NCBI GenBank assembly: GCA_021324015.1
Contig: JAJPJX010000109.1
Coordinates: forward strand, 1 to 64,000
From: Solibacteraceae bacterium
GTDB lineage: Bacteria > Acidobacteriota > Terriglobia > Bryobacterales > Bryobacteraceae
DNA: 64,000 nucleotides
Reading direction: 5' to 3'
Part shown: positions 8,483 through 16,699 of the stretch, in pieces
Numbering within the stretch: position 1 is the stretch's first letter
How the letters are laid out: the number at the start of each line of letters is the position of its first letter
Program-made: the position numbers and the translations under genes
Notes under the pieces: model-generated
What the model was told of the DNA's origin: nothing
The model's input: only the letters and a program-made list of their open reading frames with translations
Database searches by the model: none

Positions 8483-10132
8483 GTGGCAATCAGGCATACG
8501 GTCGCAGTATTGGGCGGGGGAGTGGGTGGCCTGAGCGCCGCCCACGAACTAGCGGAGCGGGGCTTCGCAGTCACCATCTACGAGCGCCGGGACACGTTTG
8601 GCGGAAAGGCGCGCAGCATCCCGGTTCGGGGCTCGGGAGCGGACGGGCGGAAAGACCTTCCGGGTGAGCATGGGTTCCGGTTTTTCCCCGGTTTCTACAA
8701 GCACGTTACCGACACGATGAAGCGGATCCCCTTCGGGGACCGAGGCGCCAGTTGCTACGACAATCTCACCGTGGCCACGCGCATCCTTCTGGCGCGCGCG
8801 GGCAAAGCAGAAACCTTCTGGGTGGCGCGTCCGCCGCAAACACCAGCCGACTTTGAAACGGCCTTCCTCGAACTGTTCACGAACCTCGAAATCCCGTTCG
8901 AAGAAACCAAGTATTTCGTGCGGCAACTGCTGGGCTTGGCCACGAGCTGCGACGAGCGTTACCTGGCCGAGTTCGAGACCATCGCGTTTTGGGATTTCAT
9001 CGGGGCTCCCACCCGGTCGGTGAACTATCAGAAGTACCTGGGGCAGGGGCTCACCCGATCGCTGGTCGCGATGCGCGCGGAAGAGAGCAGTACACGCACA
9101 GTGGGGCGCATTCTGCTGCAGCTCTTCTATAGCCTCCTGGTTCCTGGACGCGTGATGGACCGCCTGCTCAACGGACCCACAAACGACGTATGGATCGACC
9201 CCTGGCGGCGCCACTTGACGGACCGCTTGGGCGTGGCCTTGCAGCCTAGCGCCGAGGTTCGGGCGTTGAACCTGGCAGGCGGCAGGCTGCGTAGCGTAAC
9301 GATCGAACAGGGCGGGCAGGCCACCGAGGTCACGGCGGACTACTACGTGGCCGCAGTGCCGGTGGAGATCATGCAGGGACTGGCTACCGAGGAACTGAAG
9401 AAGGCTGCCCCTTCGCTCTCAAGGATCGGAGAACTCTGCACGGCGTGGATGAACGGGATCCAGTTCTACCTCCACACGGACGAACCGCTGGCCAACGGCC
9501 ACGCCATCTACCTGGATTCCAACTGGGCGCTGACCTCCATCTCGCAGCATCAGTTTTGGCGGACGTACGACCTTGCGCAGTACGGCAACGGACGGACGGG
9601 CGGTATCCTTTCGGTAGACATCTCCAACTGGACTTCGCCCGGCAATTTCAACGGCAAGCCTGCCATGGAGTGCGTTTCGCGCGAGGAGGTCAAGGACGAA
9701 GTGTGGGCCCAGCTTAAGGCCTCGCTGAACGTCGCCGGTCTCCAGCAGATCGAGGACGAGAACCTGATCGATTGGTTCCTAGATCCGGATATTCAACTAC
9801 CGAATCCTAACGGTGTAACGAACCTGGAGCCGCTGTTGATCAACCACGCTGGATCGCTGGCATTCCGCCCGGAGGCGCACACGGAGATCGGCAACCTGTT
9901 TCTGGCCTCCGATTACGTGCGCACGTATACGGACCTGGCTACCATGGAAGCGGCCAACGAGGCGGCGCGGCGGGCCACCAACGCGATCCTGGCGGCTTCG
10001 GGCGTGGATGCTCCGCCGTGCGGGCTCTGGGAGTTCGATATCCCCGAATTCGCGCGCGCCGCGCAGTTGGTAGATCGGGGCCGCTTCCAACTGGGTCTGC
10101 CCAACCTGATTTTGGGACGTGTGTATCCATGA
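8483..10132 (+). CDS. FAD-dependent amine oxidase/phytoene-desaturase-like oxidoreductase
   Basis: 549 residues from a GTG at 8483, just after a GGAGGG; this places the dinucleotide-binding motif TVAVLGGGVGGLSAAHEL at residues 6-23, as is usual for the family. Further marks are the ERRDTFGGKARS segment and EHGFRFFPGFYKHV. The C-terminal FAD-contact stretch is NLFLASDYVRTYTDLATMEAANEAARRATNAIL. It belongs to the NAD(P)-binding Rossmann FAD oxidases that include phytoene desaturases and the hydroxysqualene dehydroxylase HpnE, but this subgroup has no clear assignment. Its stop overlaps the start of the glycosidase gene (ATGA), so the two are cotranslated. Substrate unknown. Confidence 0.8.
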   Translation: MAIRHTVAVLGGGVGGLSAAHELAERGFAVTIYERRDTFGGKARSIPVRGSGADGRKDLPGEHGFRFFPGFYKHVTDTMKRIPFGDRGASCYDNLTVATRILLARAGKAETFWVARPPQTPADFETAFLELFTNLEIPFEETKYFVRQLLGLATSCDERYLAEFETIAFWDFIGAPTRSVNYQKYLGQGLTRSLVAMRAEESSTRTVGRILLQLFYSLLVPGRVMDRLLNGPTNDVWIDPWRRHLTDRLGVALQPSAEVRALNLAGGRLRSVTIEQGGQATEVTADYYVAAVPVEIMQGLATEELKKAAPSLSRIGELCTAWMNGIQFYLHTDEPLANGHAIYLDSNWALTSISQHQFWRTYDLAQYGNGRTGGILSVDISNWTSPGNFNGKPAMECVSREEVKDEVWAQLKASLNVAGLQQIEDENLIDWFLDPDIQLPNPNGVTNLEPLLINHAGSLAFRPEAHTEIGNLFLASDYVRTYTDLATMEAANEAARRATNAILAASGVDAPPCGLWEFDIPEFARAAQLVDRGRFQLGLPNLILGRVYP

Positions 10133-12258
10133 GCCGCGGAGCGCCGATTCGACCGATTGTTCTGCTGTGGATGGCTGCGCTCGCTGAGGCCGCCTTGCCG
10201 GGCGCTTCCGATCCGCCGGTGTTTCCGGTGCCGCGCCAGATCGAGGTCCGCGCGGAAGGCTTGAAGCTGGAGGAATCCATCCCGATTCTGCTGCCCCAGC
10301 AGCCGTCGGCCGGGGATCTGTTCCTGGCACGTTTTCTGACCGCCGAACTGAGCGACCGCTACGGCCTGGCGCTGCACACGCAGAACGTGGCCAAGCTGCC
10401 CGAGAGTGGCCGCTACGTGCTGATCGGATCGATGGCCAACCCACTGGTGGAACAATATTCCCATCGGCACGGGGTGCCACCCGCCGAGAAGGAAGGCTAC
10501 GCACTGAAAGTGGGGGGCGGCATCGCGGTGGTGGCCGGCCGCGACGAGGCCGGCGCGTTTTATGGTTTGCAGTCGCTGCGGCAGTTGATGAAACGCGATG
10601 ACGGCGGCGTTCGCCTGCCAGGCGTGCGCATCCGCGACTGGCCGTTTCTGCCCTTCCGGGGAATCAAGATGTACCTGCCGGGGCGGGAAAACATCGGGTA
10701 TTTCAAGCGCTTCGTGCGCGATGTGATGGCTCTGTACAAGTACAACCAACTGATCCTGGAAGTGAACGCGGCGATGCGTCTCGACCGGCATCCGGAGTTG
10801 AATACCGGCTGGATCGAGTTGGCCAAAGACCTCGCCTACACGCGCCGCGAGCGCGCCTGGGGACCGGGGCGCCAGTTTCAGGATTCGGCCAACGCCGATA
10901 CGGCCGATGGCGGCGTGCTCGACAAGGAGGAGGTCGCCGAGTTGGTCCGCTACGCCCGGGAGAATCACATCGAGGTGATTCCGGAGATCCCGTCGCTGAC
11001 GCACAGTTACTACCTGCTGACGAGGCATCGGGAACTGGCGGAGGTTCAGGATGCCGAATGGCCGGACACCTACTGCCCTTCCGAGCCCAAAGTCTACGGC
11101 CTGTTGTTCGATGTGATGGACGAATACATCGACGTGATGCGCCCCTCCATGGTTCACGTTGGGCACGACGAGTGGCGGATGCCGCTGGGTGTTTGCCGGC
11201 GCTGCCGGGGAAAGGATCCCACCGAACTGTTCGCCGCGGATCTGAACCGCATCTACGGCCACTTGCGCGCGAAGGGAATCGGCACGGCCATGTGGGGCGA
11301 CCATCTGATCGCACCGTTGCGGGGGGAGAAGACCAGGCACGTAGCCAATCCGCAAGGCACCCCGTACGACATGCCGGGAGCCTTGTCCCCAGACCAGGTA
11401 CGGCGCCTCATCCCGAAAGACATTCTGATCTTCAATTGGTTCTGGGACAACGCGAAGGGCGAGGGCCTGGAGCACGGCCTGGGGGAACCGAACGAGGTGG
11501 CCTTGTCAGAGTGGGGTTTTCGCCAGGTCTTCGGCAATTTCCAGCCGCACATCGCGAACTTCGGCCGGCGCGCGGCACGGCCGGGGATCCTGGGCGGAGC
11601 ACCTTCCTCCTGGGCCGCAACGAACGAAGGGAACTTTGGCAAGGACCTCATGTTCGATTTCCTGGGCTGCGCCAACCTGCTCTGGTCGGTAGAGCGGCCG
11701 GACATGCGGCGGCTGGCCGTGATCGTGCAAGAGCGGCTGCCGGAGATCCGCGCCAGCCTGAGCGCCCAGCCGCTGCCGAGCCTCGACGGTCCGGCGGCGC
11801 CGCTGCCGGTGGACGCCCGAGCCGGCAAACCGATCCCCGTTGGCGAGGATGTCAGCAGCCTGATCTTCGTGCATGCCTGCCGCACGCGGGGGCGCAACGC
11901 CCCGGCCTACCGCGCGACCTGGAACTATGCGGACACGGCGGAACTGCTGGGATGGTACGAAGTGGTGTATCAGGACGGGCTCATCGAGACCATCCCGATC
12001 CGCTACGGCGTAAATATTCTGGAGGAAAGCTGGCCGGAATCCCCAGGCTCCGGCAACCTCGCCTACGAGGCGCAGATCGTGCGCCGCTCCGGCGGCAAAT
12101 CGGATTTCGCCTTCGAATGGAGGAACCCACGCTTCGGCAAGGCGATCCGGGAGATCCACCTGAAGTCCGAATCGGAGGCTAATCCCGTGTCCCTGAGGGA
12201 ACTCCGCATCGTGCGGCCCAGGATCGCCCCCGCGCCGAAAGGTCTACGGGCATTCTAA
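10129..12258 (+). CDS. Glycoside hydrolase family 20-like exported protein
   Basis: 709 residues. The start is the ATG overlapping the previous stop. A signal peptide covers about residues 1-22 (IRPIVLLWMAALAEAALPG). The N-terminal region (VFPVPRQIEV...GYALKVGGGIAVVAGRDEAGAFYGLQSLRQL) is the GH20b domain that precedes beta-hexosaminidase catalytic barrels. The barrel begins near IRDWPFLPFRGIKMYLPGR, and the acid pair is in VHVGHDEW (Asp347-Glu348). Classical members have HxGGDE here, so one glycine is replaced by histidine. Expected chemistry is release of N-acetylhexosamine with substrate assistance; alternative glycans are possible. A C-terminal domain of about 150 residues follows. The tight coupling to the FAD oxidoreductase is unexplained. 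Confidence 0.8.
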   Translation: MSRGAPIRPIVLLWMAALAEAALPGASDPPVFPVPRQIEVRAEGLKLEESIPILLPQQPSAGDLFLARFLTAELSDRYGLALHTQNVAKLPESGRYVLIGSMANPLVEQYSHRHGVPPAEKEGYALKVGGGIAVVAGRDEAGAFYGLQSLRQLMKRDDGGVRLPGVRIRDWPFLPFRGIKMYLPGRENIGYFKRFVRDVMALYKYNQLILEVNAAMRLDRHPELNTGWIELAKDLAYTRRERAWGPGRQFQDSANADTADGGVLDKEEVAELVRYARENHIEVIPEIPSLTHSYYLLTRHRELAEVQDAEWPDTYCPSEPKVYGLLFDVMDEYIDVMRPSMVHVGHDEWRMPLGVCRRCRGKDPTELFAADLNRIYGHLRAKGIGTAMWGDHLIAPLRGEKTRHVANPQGTPYDMPGALSPDQVRRLIPKDILIFNWFWDNAKGEGLEHGLGEPNEVALSEWGFRQVFGNFQPHIANFGRRAARPGILGGAPSSWAATNEGNFGKDLMFDFLGCANLLWSVERPDMRRLAVIVQERLPEIRASLSAQPLPSLDGPAAPLPVDARAGKPIPVGEDVSSLIFVHACRTRGRNAPAYRATWNYADTAELLGWYEVVYQDGLIETIPIRYGVNILEESWPESPGSGNLAYEAQIVRRSGGKSDFAFEWRNPRFGKAIREIHLKSESEANPVSLRELRIVRPRIAPAPKGLRAF

Positions 12259-12416
12259 GCCGCGATTTCGTTTCCTGAGGACCGGATCCCGCGCGGCGGA
12301 CCGCGCCATTGTTCGCCAGACCACGCCGTCCACGCACTGGCGAGCTTTGTCAGGGGGCCCTCGGCTGGTTTTTCGCTTACCTTTGGGATGGCGGAAGACG
12401 CCAGTTGGAGGACAAA

Positions 12417-12827
12417 ATGACCATCAAAACTCTCTGGATGGCAGCCGCAATCGCTGCCGTTTTGACCGCCGGCGCACTACCGGCAAACGCAGTCGTGCTG
12501 AAGGCGAATGTGCCGTTCGAGTTCATGGTGGGGGAGCACCGCCTGCCGGCCGGCGAATGTATCTTTGTGCAGGAGCGTTCGTTCGGTGTGCTTCGAATCG
12601 GCTGCCGGGGCGCGGGCGCACCGCTCACCGTCCTGTACCTGCCGACGATCCCGCGAGAAGCGGATTCTCCGGGTGTTCTGGTGTTTCAGCAGATCGGCGA
12701 ACGCTACTTTCTCAAAGAGATCCAAACCCGCCATGTGGGCGCGCGCTTTTCGAGGTCTCGCGCGGAGAGGGAGTCTCTGACGCGCACCCCTGCTCGAGCG
12801 ACGGTTCTTGCTTCTGTGACCAGGTAG
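12417..12827 (+). CDS. Small exported Acidobacteria-type hypothetical protein
   Basis: 136 residues starting at an ATG with GGAGG 4 bases upstream. The signal peptide (MTIKTLWMAAAIAAVLTAGALPANA) ends near residue 25. The mature part opens with VVLKANVPFEFMVGEHRLPAGEC, a pattern that I associate with a small exported family common in Acidobacteriota (inference from memory, no search). It appears to be a short beta-rich protein; no catalytic motif is visible. The C-terminal 30 residues are basic and Ser/Thr-rich. It has its own 158-bp upstream gap and convergent neighbour, so it is probably a single-gene transcript. Confidence 0.75.
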   Translation: MTIKTLWMAAAIAAVLTAGALPANAVVLKANVPFEFMVGEHRLPAGECIFVQERSFGVLRIGCRGAGAPLTVLYLPTIPREADSPGVLVFQQIGERYFLKEIQTRHVGARFSRSRAERESLTRTPARATVLASVTR

Positions 12828-12862
12828 CCGGCGAGGGCCGGCTACCTCCCCTGATGAAAAGG

Positions 12863-14431
12863 CTATCCAGGGTGGTTCAAGCGGCGCAGCAACTCCTGAA
12901 AGCGCGGATGTGCCCGAAGAGCATCGAGGTTGCTGTCGTGCAAATACCAACCTTTCTGGGTGAGGCCGCTCGCGGCGGCTTTCTCCAGGCAGTCCAGCGC
13001 CGGCTCGACCAGGTCGAGCATGGAGAAGATACAGCCTACGTTGTAGAGGGTCATGGGGTCATCCGGGCGCAAGTCCAAAGCCCGCTGGGCCCATCGGCGG
13101 CCTTGCTCGCGCTCTCCCAGCGCGACCAGTCCGTTGGCGGCCATATAAAGCGCCCGGGCGTCGTCCGGGTTCAGTTGCAGGTGCCGCTCTGCCAACTCCA
13201 CTCCGCGCTTGCGCACCGACCGCGCATCTGCGCCAAGTCCCAGGTCGCCGTAGATCTGAGCCACCAGCAGCGGAGACTGGAAGTCCTCCGGGCGCACCCG
13301 CATGGCTTCCCGGTACAGGGCCGCGGCCTTTGCCGGCTGACCTGCCACGAAACAATGCCGCGCGTAAAAGTAGTGAGCTTCAAAAAGCCCGGGGTCCAGC
13401 CGGACGGCAGTTTCAAATGCGTCTTCGGCTTCCTGATTGCGGCCGTTCAGGGACAGCGAGAAGCCTCGCGAGGCCTGCGCCTGAGCTGACGCGGCATCCA
13501 TCTCGACAGCTTTGAGGCTGGCCTGCTCGGCGCGCTCACGGACCGCTTCCGTTCGGTTGGAGTACAGATAAAGATACGACCAGCAATCCGCTACTCCAGC
13601 GCAAGCCTGCGCATACTCCGGGTCCAGATCCAGAGCACGGGAAAACAATTGCAGCGCAAACTCCATGTCTCGTGGACTGTACTGGTAGTAGTACTTGCGA
13701 CCGCGTAGATAACACTCGTAAGCCAGCAGACTGGTGGTCGCCGGCGTCTGGAGCGCGACATTCTCCTTGGCGCTCAGCCTCACCTCGAGCGCACCTGCGA
13801 TACTTCGGGCAATTTCTTCCTGAATCGCGAAGATATCACTGACCTCGCGATCATACTGGCCAGCCCAAAGCTCAAATCCGCTTCTGGCATCCGCCAGTTG
13901 TGCGGAAACACGGAGGCGCCGCCCGGACCGGCGAACGCTGCCTTCGAGCAGCGCGTCCACTCCCAGTTTGCCAGCGATCTCACGACTGTCGGCGCTCCCC
14001 GTCCGGAACTGAAAGGACGAGGTCCGGGACACCACGCGCAGCCCCCGGATGCGGCTCAATGTGTTGATGATCTCCTCCGCTATTCCCTCGCAGAAATAGG
14101 CCTGGTCCTGCTCCCGGCTCATGTCCACAAAGGGAAGCACGGCGACTGAGGGACTAGCGACGGCTTCGGCGCCACGGTCAGGCGGAAGTTCTGTTTCCCT
14201 GGCTGCCCACCAGGCATCCAGTTCTGAACGATAGGCATAGACCGAACCCAGCCTCTCATGCTGCAAGCGGTGGACAGGCAAGTGCTCCTCGCGCTCCCAT
14301 CGCTGGACGGTCCGCGCACCGCGCTTAAGGTAGGCCGCGATCTCCTTCCAGGAGTCCAGCCGGCCGCTCGCCCCTCCGCTCGCCTGCGGATCGGAAATCG
14401 GCACGACCTTGTGTGCCCGCTGCTCGCTCAT
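12863..14431 (-). CDS. Winged-helix regulator with TolB-like (FlgO-type) domain and TPR repeats
   Basis: 522 residues. An N-terminal excisionase/MerR-like HTH (SWKEIAAYLKRGARTVQRWE, about 26-45) recurs in many Acidobacteria regulators. It is followed by a TolB/FlgO-like domain (VAVLPFVDMSREQDQAYFCEGIAEEIINTLSRI) once described from adenylate-cyclase-like proteins. The rest is TPR-type helix pairs, for example AAYLYREAMRVRPEDFQ and ALDLRPDDPMTLYNVGCIF. No transmembrane segment is seen between HTH and TPR, so it is likely cytoplasmic. The 235-bp gap to the divergently transcribed PEP-CTERM gene could hold promoters for both and an autoregulatory site, but I see no clear operator. Target genes unknown. 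Confidence 0.8.
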   Translation of the reverse strand: MSEQRAHKVVPISDPQASGGASGRLDSWKEIAAYLKRGARTVQRWEREEHLPVHRLQHERLGSVYAYRSELDAWWAARETELPPDRGAEAVASPSVAVLPFVDMSREQDQAYFCEGIAEEIINTLSRIRGLRVVSRTSSFQFRTGSADSREIAGKLGVDALLEGSVRRSGRRLRVSAQLADARSGFELWAGQYDREVSDIFAIQEEIARSIAGALEVRLSAKENVALQTPATTSLLAYECYLRGRKYYYQYSPRDMEFALQLFSRALDLDPEYAQACAGVADCWSYLYLYSNRTEAVRERAEQASLKAVEMDAASAQAQASRGFSLSLNGRNQEAEDAFETAVRLDPGLFEAHYFYARHCFVAGQPAKAAALYREAMRVRPEDFQSPLLVAQIYGDLGLGADARSVRKRGVELAERHLQLNPDDARALYMAANGLVALGEREQGRRWAQRALDLRPDDPMTLYNVGCIFSMLDLVEPALDCLEKAAASGLTQKGWYLHDSNLDALRAHPRFQELLRRLNHPG

Positions 14432-14666
14432 GATTTCTGGCGCGGGACCGCGCGTCCGCAGGATGGACGTGGCCTCGTGCGGCGCCGGCGCAAAACTTTC
14501 ACGCCTCTCCTGTTTCGGAGTTTACTACACCTTTGTGCTCTGTGATACTGCATGAGACAGGTTTTTGCCAGGCCTGCCGGAGCTGACAGCGGCTCTCGGT
14601 GAGGCTGTAAAACATACCAACAGGTTCGAATTGCAATTTTCAACTAGGCTTGGCTATACTTTCCGC

Positions 14667-15230
14667 ATGAAGGCTGCGACTCTAGTTGTCAGTGTCGTTT
14701 CCTGCTGGTGTTCTGCGGGCTACGCAGGCACGATCTATTACACCTTTACCGGGTCGGCAACCGGCGACTACAACGGCACGCCGCTCAACACTACGCCCTT
14801 CACCATCGTCCTCACTGGTGACACTGGTGCACGGACGGGAAGCGGTCCGGCCTATCAACTCACCGCGACGGCCGCGACGGTTGGAGTGGACGGGTTTCCT
14901 ACAGCGGACTTTTCCGACACGATGAGCGTGTACGTGAATGGCTTGTTCACGCTGAACTCATCAGCAAAGGGCAGTCTTTTCGAGGGCACCGGACCGGCAG
15001 ATCTGATTTCGCCCGGCGGGCCTTATGGATTCGGCCTGTTTTCACACGCCGGCCAGACGCAGTTCAACTCGGTGGCCACCACCGGGGGACTGCTGACCTT
15101 CAGCAGCTTGGCTGGGGGAGCCATGACCGTCTCGCTGGGCACTACCGGCATCCCGGAACCTTCCACTTCCGTGCTCACAATCGGAGCGCTGCTCGGGCTG
15201 AGTCTGCTTGGAAAGCTCCGCTTGAGGTGA
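14667..15230 (+). CDS. PEP-CTERM sorting-domain exported protein
   Basis: 187 residues. The signal peptide (MKAATLVVSVVSCWCSAGYAG) is cleaved near residue 20. The body is Thr/Gly/Ser-rich and beta-strand-like (TIYYTFTGSATGDYNGTPL). The C-terminus has the tripartite PEP-CTERM arrangement: a PEP motif (IPEPSTS), a hydrophobic helix (VLTIGALLGLSLLG) and a basic end (KLRLR). Such proteins are handled by exosortase and linked to extracellular polysaccharide. No exosortase gene is in the window. The start was chosen at the internal ATG because the longer frame carries no signal peptide. Upstream is a 235-bp gap to the divergent HTH/TPR regulator. Confidence 0.82.
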   Translation: MKAATLVVSVVSCWCSAGYAGTIYYTFTGSATGDYNGTPLNTTPFTIVLTGDTGARTGSGPAYQLTATAATVGVDGFPTADFSDTMSVYVNGLFTLNSSAKGSLFEGTGPADLISPGGPYGFGLFSHAGQTQFNSVATTGGLLTFSSLAGGAMTVSLGTTGIPEPSTSVLTIGALLGLSLLGKLRLR

Positions 15231-15346
15231 ACAAACCCTATCGTCCGCCACTACAGAGGCTCTATGCTTGACAGGTTCTGGGACGGGGATTGCCCGCCTT
15301 TGGCGTACAGGCTGCCGCTATTGGCGTCGGGCCTGCGGAACCGGGA

Positions 15347-15393
15347 TTGGTGGACCTGGTGAGATTCGAACTCACGACCTCTTCCATGCCATG
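15347..15393 (-). repeat. Partial tRNA-Ala(GGC) copy (attachment-site remnant)
   Basis: Forty-seven bases identical to 17648-17694, that is the 3' part of the intact tRNA-Ala gene from the anticodon loop through the encoded CCA end (plus one flanking base). The identity stops abruptly at both ends. The copy lacks the D-arm and the 5' acceptor strand and so cannot be a functional tRNA. Its same orientation and location downstream of the intact tRNA is the layout left when a tyrosine-recombinase element inserts at a tRNA 3' end. It marks the left boundary of the small island. Confidence 0.9.
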
Positions 15394-15538
15394 TAAGAAA
15401 TATCAATCGCTTGCAGACGGTTTGGCGCAAAACAGAATACTTAGGAAGAGACGGCGTGGACTCCGGTGGACGCCACGGGGCTCCTCTGCACCGGACTGGC
15501 CCGTGGCGTGCTTTCCCGCGCGGTTGCAGGCTGCAGTG

Positions 15539-15566
15539 ATTGTTGTCTTCCGAAGGAGACAACAAT
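15539..15566. repeat. Inverted repeat (hairpin) in island
   Basis: The arms ATTGTTGTCT and AGACAACAAT pair perfectly over 10 bp, and the stem can be extended through TCC/GGA around a GAA loop with one bulged base. No run of T follows on either strand, so an intrinsic terminator is not well supported. It sits about 70 bp before the palindrome that precedes the toxin gene. It could be a leftover element end, a recombination-related hairpin or a structured leader. Confidence 0.5.
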
Positions 15567-15632
15567 TGATTTCCCGATAAGGATGATGCCCACGTGGAGC
15601 GGTGAGCGCTTCGCGGCTTCGCAAGCAAACTT

Positions 15633-15658
15633 GCTTATTCGCAATATTGCGAATAAGC
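15633..15658. promoter_or_regulatory. 26-bp perfect palindrome before toxin-antitoxin operon
   Basis: The 13-bp half-site GCTTATTCGCAAT is followed immediately by its exact reverse complement, centred at 15645/15646. It ends 9 bp before the GTG start of the toxin gene. It is AT-rich in a GC-rich genome, as expected for a promoter-operator. HigA/Xre-type antitoxins bind such palindromes to repress their own operon, so this is the likely autoregulatory operator. An imperfect inverted repeat (AAGCAA..TTGCTT) overlaps its left side (15623-15636). Confidence 0.7.
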
Positions 15659-15667
15659 TGGAATCGA

Positions 15668-16036
15668 GTGCCCAAGATCAGAGTCGCCCTCTACCGGGAG
15701 GAAGACGGATCATGCCCGTTCATCGAGTGGTTCGACAAGTTACCAGCGAAAGTACAGGACAAGTGCTACCTCCGGTTGGAGCGCCTGCGCGAGATGGGCC
15801 ATGAACTGCGTCGGCCCGAAGCGGACTTCCTGCGCGACGGTATCTACGAACTGCGCGTCAGCCTGGGAGGCGTTCACTACCGGATCCTGTACTTCTTCCA
15901 CGGGACTGTGGCGGCCGTGGTCTCTCACGGTCTTGCGAAAGAGCGGGTGGTCCCGCCGAAAGAGATCGATCGGGCCGTCGAACGTAAGAAGCGGTTTGAG
16001 GCGAATCCGGCGAAGCACACTTACGAGGAGGCTTGA
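15668..16036 (+). CDS. HigB/Gp49-like RelE-superfamily toxin
   Basis: 122 residues from a GTG at 15668; the upstream extension lies in the palindrome and is unlikely to be translated. Family marks are FIEWFDKLP, LRRPEADFLRDGIYELRVSLGGVHYRILYFF and the C-terminal AVVSHGLAKERVVPPKEIDRAVERKKRFE. These match phage-derived Gp49-like HigB proteins, which cleave mRNA at the ribosome. The length is typical (about 110-120). The stop codon is followed 2 bases later by the antitoxin ATG, and the antitoxin Shine-Dalgarno lies inside the toxin frame. Toxin-first order is the usual HigBA arrangement. Confidence 0.88.
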   Translation: MPKIRVALYREEDGSCPFIEWFDKLPAKVQDKCYLRLERLREMGHELRRPEADFLRDGIYELRVSLGGVHYRILYFFHGTVAAVVSHGLAKERVVPPKEIDRAVERKKRFEANPAKHTYEEA

Positions 16037-16038
16037 CC

Positions 16039-16371
16039 ATGCCAAACAACAAAGCAAAGACGCGGAAGCCGACCAGCGACGCGGTGGAGATCCTTCACCG
16101 CCGGTCCTACGAAGGCAGGCCGGCCCGGCTGAAGAACCTGGAAGAGGCTCGCGCGAATGAGGAGATCGCCCGCAAAATCCAAGAACTGAGGGCAGCGGCG
16201 GCACTCACACAAACTCAGCTTGCCAAGCTCATAGGCACCACGGCATCGGTCATCTGCCGCCTTGAGGACGCCGATTATGAGGGCCACTCCCTGGCGATGT
16301 TGCGCAGGATAGCGGGCGCGCTGAATCAGCGGGTCGAGATTCGTTTTATACCGATCCGGCGTTCGGCATAG
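16039..16371 (+). CDS. Xre-family HTH antitoxin (HigA-like)
   Basis: 110 residues from the ATG at 16039, which has a strong GAGGAGG 7 bases upstream; an in-frame TTG at 16033 overlapping the toxin stop is less likely. The N-terminal 40 residues are basic and presumably flexible, where the toxin may be wrapped. The Xre helix-turn-helix is LTQTQLAKLIGTTASVICRLED (about 58-79), with LAMLRRIAGALNQRVEIRF at the end. It should neutralise the upstream toxin and repress the operon through the palindrome at 15633-15658. Confidence 0.88.
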   Translation: MPNNKAKTRKPTSDAVEILHRRSYEGRPARLKNLEEARANEEIARKIQELRAAAALTQTQLAKLIGTTASVICRLEDADYEGHSLAMLRRIAGALNQRVEIRFIPIRRSA

Positions 16372-16699
16372 ACCGCGCTAGTGCTCAGGCCCCCGCGACG
16401 GGCGTAAAGGAGGTTCGCTCGTTCCTGGAAAAGCAGTGTCACCCTTTCAAGGCGAGCGCCGGTCCCGGGTAGCGAGGCCGAGGAGCATCACGATGGGTTC
16501 AATGTCTGGGCCGATGGACGGAGGACGGAACGGCCATTGCTCCGTTTAGCGTGGTGCATCTCGATCGCACCCCGATCTGGGCTTGGGTTTGAACCGAAGC
16601 GCCGCCTTCATCGAAACGGAGCTGTTCGGGCTTGAATGTGTTTCTAAGCGCGTAGTGCGTTCGAGGCCGGACCGCTTTTCGCTATGGTACGTTCTTGGA
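16372..16699. other. Non-coding stretch in island
   Basis: No frame with coding character, tRNA or convincing terminator hairpin is visible in these 328 bases. A GTAAAGGAGG sequence occurs near 16405-16414 but is not followed by a start in a long frame. The region must contain the promoter of the DUF3800 gene unless that gene is read from the toxin-antitoxin operon. It may also hold decayed sequence from the original mobile element. Confidence 0.5.

Noticed and set aside
9913-11475. Minus-strand 520-codon frame opposite the FAD oxidoreductase and glycosidase genes
   Set aside because: Antisense shadow of two genes with strong motifs; translation is low-complexity and has no family similarity.
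15290-15580. Frames between the PEP-CTERM gene and the toxin gene
   Set aside because: They run through the tRNA remnant and the hairpin, have no start signal and no similarity; taken as non-coding island edge.
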